A stretch of DNA of 64,000 bases from Deinococcus aquaticus. Its GTDB lineage: Bacteria; Deinococcota; Deinococci; Deinococcales; Deinococcaceae. Both the position numbers and the translations under genes were made by a program. Within the stretch, counting starts at the first letter, position 1. Each line of letters opens with the position of its first letter. Positions 59,855 through 64,000 of the stretch are shown in pieces. The DNA lies in the NCBI RefSeq assembly GCF_028622095.1, contig NZ_CP115165.1, positions 2,725,501 through 2,789,500 on the forward strand, read 5' to 3'. The notes beneath the pieces were generated by a model that was not told the DNA's origin, did no database searches, and saw only the letters and a program-made list of their open reading frames with translations.

Positions 59855-60724
59855 ATGCAGGAATTCCAGATCACTCAACCCCTGACCAACCGGTCCCCGC
59901 TGGCCGAACAACCCGGCGTGTACAGCGAATCGGCCGAATGGGACGGCCAGCCCGTGTTCGTCAAGACCCTGGCCGCCGACGACCCCGACTCGCAGGCCCG
60001 CTTCCAGCATGAGGGCCGCGTGGCCGCCAGTCTGCACCACCCGCTGGTCGTGTCTCCGCTGGCCATCACGCCCACGCAACTGATCTTTCCGTTCGTGACC
60101 GGCGGCACCCTGCGCGAACGCCTGGAACGCAGTCCACTGGGTGAGGAGGAAGCCACCGAGGTCGCCAGTGGCGTCCTGAGCGCCGTGGCGTACCTGCACG
60201 CCCGGGGCGTGACGCACCACGACCTGAAACCCGAGAACGTGATGCTGCTGGACGGCGAGCCCCGCTGGAACAACGTGCGGCTGATCGACTTCGGCATGAG
60301 CCACTCGCAGGCGCTGCCGCTGGACATTCACAGCGGCACCCGCATGGGCACCCCGCACTTCATGGCGCCCGAGCAGTTCCTGGGCGTGCGCGGCGACCCG
60401 CGCAGCGACCTGTACTCAGTGGGCGTGCTGCTGTTCGACTGCCTGGCCGGACACCCCCCATACGAGGACGCGCTCGGCTGGCTGGCCGGCATCCGCGACC
60501 GCCGCGCCGAACTGCCCGGCCCGGAACCCCTACACCCCCTGATGCGCTCGGCCCTGTCCCGCGACCGCGCCCAGCGCCCCCTGAGTGCCGCCGAGATGCA
60601 GCAGCATCTGTGCTCGGCGCGGCTGGAACTGGGCCTGCCGCCCCTGCCGGTCCCGGCGGCTCCCGCCGCGCTGGTCACGGCCCACCCGGTCACGGCCGAC
60701 CTGATCATGGAACCGCCCGCGTGA
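59855..60724 (+). CDS. Serine/threonine protein kinase lacking the glycine loop
   Basis: 289 residues from ATG 59855, soluble. Lys37 in PVFVKTL, Glu53, catalytic loop THHDLKPENVM with Asp123 and Asn128, DFG at 145-147, and the activation segment GTPHFMAPEQF are present, so it should phosphorylate. The glycine-rich loop is not recognisable (GVYSESAEWDG). No sensor, PASTA or membrane domain follows. The stop overlaps the holA start (GTGA). Start may be a few codons earlier. Confidence 0.85.
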   Translation: MQEFQITQPLTNRSPLAEQPGVYSESAEWDGQPVFVKTLAADDPDSQARFQHEGRVAASLHHPLVVSPLAITPTQLIFPFVTGGTLRERLERSPLGEEEATEVASGVLSAVAYLHARGVTHHDLKPENVMLLDGEPRWNNVRLIDFGMSHSQALPLDIHSGTRMGTPHFMAPEQFLGVRGDPRSDLYSVGVLLFDCLAGHPPYEDALGWLAGIRDRRAELPGPEPLHPLMRSALSRDRAQRPLSAAEMQQHLCSARLELGLPPLPVPAAPAALVTAHPVTADLIMEPPA

Positions 60725-61623
60725 GCCTGATCGCATTTACCGGCAATCACTTCCTGGCGGACGAGACCCTGCGCGACACCCTGCGCGCGCGCGGTCTGAA
60801 CGCCCGCGACCTGCCCAGGCTGGCCGGGGACGACGTAACGCCCGACACCCTGAGCCCCCACCTGAGCCCCGGTCTGTTCGGTGACGGGGGCGTGATCGTG
60901 GACCTCGCCGGCGTGAAACCCGACAAGGCCCTGCTGGAACTGCTGGCCTCGGCTGCCGTCACGGTCGCCGTGCTGGATGAGAGCCCGCCAGCCACGCGCG
61001 TCAAGGTGTACGAGGCGCGCGGCGAGATTGTGCCCTCCCCCGCCCCCAGCCGACCCGGCGACGTGACCGCCTGGGTCGTGCAACGCTGCAAGAAAGCCAG
61101 GCTGAACCTCGACCGGGACGCCAGCGCCTACCTCGCCGAGGTGTTCGGCGCGGACCTCGCGGGCATCGCCGGGGAACTGAACAAACTCGCTCTGCTGGAC
61201 GGCCCTTTCACCCGCGAGACCGTGCAGCGCGTCGTGGGCCGCGAACCGCCGGGCGACAGTTTCGCCATGCTGGGCGCCGCCACCGCCGGCCGCCCCGGCG
61301 AGGCCGTCACGCAACTGCGCCGCCTGCTGGCGTCCGGCGAGGACCCCTTCAAGATGATGGGAGCCGTCGTCTGGCAGTACAGCCTCGTGGCCCGCTGCGT
61401 CGCCCTGCAACAGCAGGACGGCCGCGTGACCGAAGCCGTCGCCGCGCAGAAACTCGGCGTGAAACCCTACCCCGCCAAGAAAGCCCTGGAAGTTGCCCGC
61501 CGCCTGAATGAAGCCAAGATCCGCACGCACCTGGAACGCATCCTGGCCGCCGACCTCGCCATGAAACGCGGCCTGGACGCCGGAGTGGCCCTGGAACGCC
61601 TGATCGTGCAACTGAGCGTCTGA
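60721..61623 (+). CDS. holA: DNA polymerase III delta subunit
   Basis: 300 residues. Part of the clamp loader that puts the beta clamp on DNA. DnaX-like fold: FTGNHFLADETLRDTL at the start, a central FGADLAGIAGELNKLALL and the C-terminal collar helices (WQYSLVARCVALQQQDG). Length is somewhat short for the family. The GTG overlaps the kinase stop. Confidence 0.9.
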   Translation: MSLIAFTGNHFLADETLRDTLRARGLNARDLPRLAGDDVTPDTLSPHLSPGLFGDGGVIVDLAGVKPDKALLELLASAAVTVAVLDESPPATRVKVYEARGEIVPSPAPSRPGDVTAWVVQRCKKARLNLDRDASAYLAEVFGADLAGIAGELNKLALLDGPFTRETVQRVVGREPPGDSFAMLGAATAGRPGEAVTQLRRLLASGEDPFKMMGAVVWQYSLVARCVALQQQDGRVTEAVAAQKLGVKPYPAKKALEVARRLNEAKIRTHLERILAADLAMKRGLDAGVALERLIVQLSV

Positions 61624-61627
61624 TCAG

Positions 61628-61672
61628 GTGGGTTGTAGGCAGCGGGTCGGTTGCTCGCTGCCTACAACCCGC
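61628..61672. repeat. Palindrome of heptad type after holA
   Basis: Perfect 15-bp stem (61630-61644 with 61656-61670) and 11-base loop; arms contain GTGGGTT, GTAGGCA. It lies between convergent holA and the AroE-like gene and may end transcription, but lacks a T-run. Confidence 0.7.
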
Positions 61673-61679
61673 TCCCCAC

Positions 61680-62432
61680 TCAGCTGCTGAGGGCAGGCAA
61701 GACGGGTTCGAGTTCGTCCGGGTGGAAGCGTTGGTCGGTGGCGTGCGCGAGTTGCCGGGCGAGGCGGCGCAGGGGCAGGCGACTCAGGTCGATGCTGCTG
61801 GCGCCGCTGCGTTCGGGGTTGATGCGGCCGGTCAGGTCAATCAGGGTGTGGTACGGCTGAATCAGGCTAGTGGGGAGGGGACCGCCGGTCAGAACGATCA
61901 GGTCGGCGCGTTCCGCGAAGCTCTGGCAGGCGGGATCGCGGCGGCTGAGCGGGAAGGCGCGCAGGCCAGCCGGGAGGTCACGCACGGCGCGTTCGGCTTC
62001 CGGGAGGTTCTCGGCGGCGACGCCGATGTCGGTGAAGCCCAGGCGGGCCAGCGGGAGGGCCAGGGCGAGGTCGTGGGCGTCCGTGCCGACGAGCAGGGCG
62101 GCGGCTCCGCGCGTGGCGTACCCGCTGGCTTCCAGGGTGTCGGTCAGGGCGTCGCTGAGGGCGAAGGTGCCGTGCGGTTCGCCCGCGAACGAGATGGCGT
62201 CCACGCGGCCCACGCGGCGGGCGGTGGTGTCGGGCGTGACAGCGTCCAGCAGGTGGATCTGCTGGCTGTCGTGCACGAGCGCGCCCGTGAAGTGCAGGGC
62301 GCGGCAGGCATCCATGACGGCGCGGGTGTCGCCTACGGGGACGTTCACGGCGATCAGGCCGAGGTCACGCAGGGCGCGGGCGGCCGGGGCGGGGTAGCCG
62401 ATCAGGGCGAGGGGCGTGTCGGACGCAGGCAT
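61680..62432 (-). CDS. Shikimate dehydrogenase-like protein, degenerate
   Basis: 250 residues. It resembles AroE in general layout: an N-terminal block beginning ALIGYP, NVPVGDTRAVM in place of the substrate motif NVTxPxK, and a Rossmann-like ALLVGTDAHDLALALPLARLG in place of GAGGAxRA. Both motifs are altered, and the Lys of the active site is not seen. It may be a decayed or specialised paralogue. Confidence 0.5.
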   Translation of the reverse strand: MPASDTPLALIGYPAPAARALRDLGLIAVNVPVGDTRAVMDACRALHFTGALVHDSQQIHLLDAVTPDTTARRVGRVDAISFAGEPHGTFALSDALTDTLEASGYATRGAAALLVGTDAHDLALALPLARLGFTDIGVAAENLPEAERAVRDLPAGLRAFPLSRRDPACQSFAERADLIVLTGGPLPTSLIQPYHTLIDLTGRINPERSGASSIDLSRLPLRRLARQLAHATDQRFHPDELEPVLPALSS

Positions 62433-62462
62433 TGACCCGCAGTCTAACGGCTGCGGGCCTTA

Positions 62463-62480
62463 GGGGTGGATGGTTGATGA
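62463..62480. repeat. Half heptad repeat
   Basis: GGTGGATGGTTGATGAAC, the same words as the heptad palindromes but with no complementary second half; a decayed copy. Confidence 0.4.
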
Positions 62481-62519
62481 ACCGGGCGTCACTTCACTTC
62501 AGCCGTCCACCGTGACCCG

Positions 62520-63278
62520 TCAGGGATTGACCGCTCTGGCGGGACGGCGCAGGCTCAGCAGGGCTCCGAGGACGACGATCACGGCAGCCACCGCGACGCC
62601 CGTGACGACAGTGGCGGCGTCCGGCCGGGCGACGTACACGCCGTAGAAGGCCCACAGCAGCACGGCCGCGAAGGCGTAATCGTGGAAACGGACGAGGAAG
62701 AACACACCGATCACGGCAGCGATCACGACCAGCAGGGCGCTCCAGACGGGGGCGCTGATGCCCAGCGCGCCGCCCGTGACGCCCGCACTGACGAGGAACG
62801 CCGTGATGTTGGCGATGGTGGCGACACTGATCCACGCGAGGTAGAGGCTGGACGGCAATTGCAGGGTCCAGACTTCCGCGCCCTGGGGGCGCAGGTCACG
62901 CACCGTCAGGTACAGCCACACGAGACTGCCCAGCAGGGCCAGCATGACCGGAACGCTCAGCGCGAAGTTCAGGCTCTGGAAGGCCAGCAGCCACGCGCTG
63001 TTCAGCAGGTTGCCCAGCAGGAACGGCCAGAACAGCCGGTCGTACCGCGCGCCCCGCTGGGCGGGCAGGGCCTGATACACCGCGAAGGCCAGCAGGCCCA
63101 GGAAGATGGGGCCCCACACCGCGAACGTGAGGCCGGCGGGCGTGAAGGCGTTCGGGAGGGCGTCACTGACCTCCTTGTTCGAGTTGCCGAAGAGTGGAAG
63201 GGCGTTACTGAGGTAGTTCATCACGAGCGTGAGCAGCGTGACGAGCAGCAGAGTGACTTGCCTGGGAAGTCCGGTCAT
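62520..63278 (-). CDS. TspO/MBR-related membrane protein
   Basis: 252 residues from ATG 63278 (the longer frame to 63365 runs into the putative transposon end). Seven hydrophobic segments with FTPAGLTFAVWGPIFLGLLAF, the tryptophan-rich pattern of TspO-related proteins. Possibly a tetrapyrrole or sterol carrier; function unproven. Confidence 0.7.
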   Translation of the reverse strand: MTGLPRQVTLLLVTLLTLVMNYLSNALPLFGNSNKEVSDALPNAFTPAGLTFAVWGPIFLGLLAFAVYQALPAQRGARYDRLFWPFLLGNLLNSAWLLAFQSLNFALSVPVMLALLGSLVWLYLTVRDLRPQGAEVWTLQLPSSLYLAWISVATIANITAFLVSAGVTGGALGISAPVWSALLVVIAAVIGVFFLVRFHDYAFAAVLLWAFYGVYVARPDAATVVTGVAVAAVIVVLGALLSLRRPARAVNP

Positions 63279-63326
63279 GCCTTCAGCCAAGAGTTTCCAC
63301 AGGCGAGGGAATAGCGACCAGCACGA

Positions 63327-63371
63327 AGGCCCAGGAGGCAGGGGCTTGAAATTCCCCGGTCTCATGGGCCT
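63327..63371. other. Inverted repeat before transposase
   Basis: AGGCCCA (63327-63333) and TGGGCCT (63365-63371) with inner GGGG/CCCC, then TTTA. It could be the left end structure of the insertion sequence, or a terminator protecting the transposase from outside reads. Confidence 0.4.
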
Positions 63372-63386
63372 TTATGCGAAGTGACT

Positions 63387-64000
63387 ATGCCTCGCATCCC
63401 CAGCCTACCGCACAGCATCATCACCGCTCAGCTGAACCGGGTCACCAGCCTCAGTGGCCTCATCCCCTACAGCACCCTGTGTAAAAGTGCCATCTCCAAA
63501 GAGATGGCGCGGGACTCCTTCGCCTCCACGGAGGACTTCAAGCGTCGAGCCAGGAACGCGCCGGAGGGCGCGTTCCTGGCCATTGATTTCGTCATGGTGC
63601 CCCACGCCGGACGGACGATGGAAGGCGTGAACTACCACTACAGCGGTCAGGCCCAGACCCGTCTGGGCCATCAGTTCACCTCCGCGGCCCTGGTCAGGTT
63701 CGGTGAAGATCCAGTTCCGTTGCTGGAGCGCTTCAAGGTTTCCCAGGCCCTGCATACAGAGCGCTATCCTTACCGTACAGCGACTCAGGAAATGATCCAC
63801 GTCGTCCAGGATTGCCTCGCGGCGGGCGTCCCCATGGCGGGTCTCCTCCTGGATGGGGAGTTCGGGCGGGACGCGGCTGTGACCTTCAGTCGCGAGCATC
63901 AGATTCCGGTATTGATCCGTGCCAAAGCCAATATGACCGTGCAGTTCGAGGGTGAGGGACTCACCCTCGGTGCGCTGAGTCGGCAGTTCCCTCCAGAACG
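63387..64000 (+). mobile_element. Transposase, DDE type (5' part, cut by window edge)
   Basis: Open frame from ATG 63387 to the edge, about 204 codons, with no stop. Motif order fits IS4/IS701-like DDE transposases: a first Asp in FLAIDFVMVPHAGRT, then LLLDGEFGRDAAV with the second Asp, and RAKANM. The third acidic residue lies beyond the edge. The base composition is visibly less GC-rich than the neighbours, a sign of transfer. Family not certain. Confidence 0.75.

Noticed and set aside
63405..63899. 164-residue minus-strand frame at the right edge
   Set aside because: Antisense to the transposase frame, which carries the DDE-type motifs.

Overview
This 64 kb window is GC-rich bacterial chromosome, almost certainly from a Deinococcus species. 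The signs are a LysY-like ArgC-family reductase, a single-chain SecDF, many genes whose -10 box (TAnnnT, often TATGCT or TAGCCT) lies only 6-8 bases before the start codon (leaderless mRNAs, known to be abundant in this genus), and short intergenic palindromes built of 7-base units. The genus assignment is an inference from content. Gene density is very high and most neighbours on one strand overlap by ATGA or GTGA. There is no rRNA, CRISPR array, prophage or plasmid-like region. The only mobile gene is a transposase cut by the right edge. No stretch longer than about 300 bases lacks a gene.

Layout. 0-9 kb: a cut methyltransferase-like gene, RNase HII, a GNAT protein, a lipoprotein, an M28 peptidase, elongation factor 4 (lepA), a peroxiredoxin and a Tat-exported PhoX phosphatase with a Pho-box-like array of 11-bp repeats in front. 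9-13 kb: a leftward potABCD polyamine uptake operon, interrupted by two heptad palindromes and preceded by a leaderless 9-codon ORF. 13-20 kb: a lipoprotein closely resembling PET hydrolases/cutinases, methionine aminopeptidase with a pentapeptide-repeat protein, a D-aminopeptidase and ispG. 20-28 kb: a cyclomaltodextrinase/MalZ-like glucosidase behind a long hairpin leader, then a leftward set with ligA upstream of the overlapping cluster Asp23-nusB-folD-DUF212. 28-39 kb: a 958-residue P-loop/TPR protein, diacylglycerol-kinase-like and cell-envelope glycan genes (WecA/TagO and WecB), upp, a small-molecule kinase, a degenerate HD-GYP protein and a YkgJ cysteine-cluster protein.

39-44 kb is the translation/transcription block: tRNA-Val on the minus strand and rimP-nusA-ylxR-infB on the plus strand, whose leader contains an intrinsic terminator (candidate attenuator). 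44-50 kb: membrane and secreted proteins, a MITE-like 136-bp element, secDF and the ArgC/LysY-type reductase. 50-64 kb: mixed housekeeping and accessory genes (MBL hydrolase, DUF84 NTPase, DinB, response regulator, MOSC, MsrA, TSUP transporter, TyrA, acyltransferase, a/b hydrolase, a protein kinase overlapping holA, an AroE-like protein, a TspO-like membrane protein), ending in the transposase.

The strongest items for a second look are the PET-hydrolase-like lipoprotein (13856-14749), the four-unit Pho-box array before phoX, the heptad palindromes and MITE-like element, the attenuator before rimP-nusA-infB, and the potA 5' end, where the best start signal lies out of frame with the gene.
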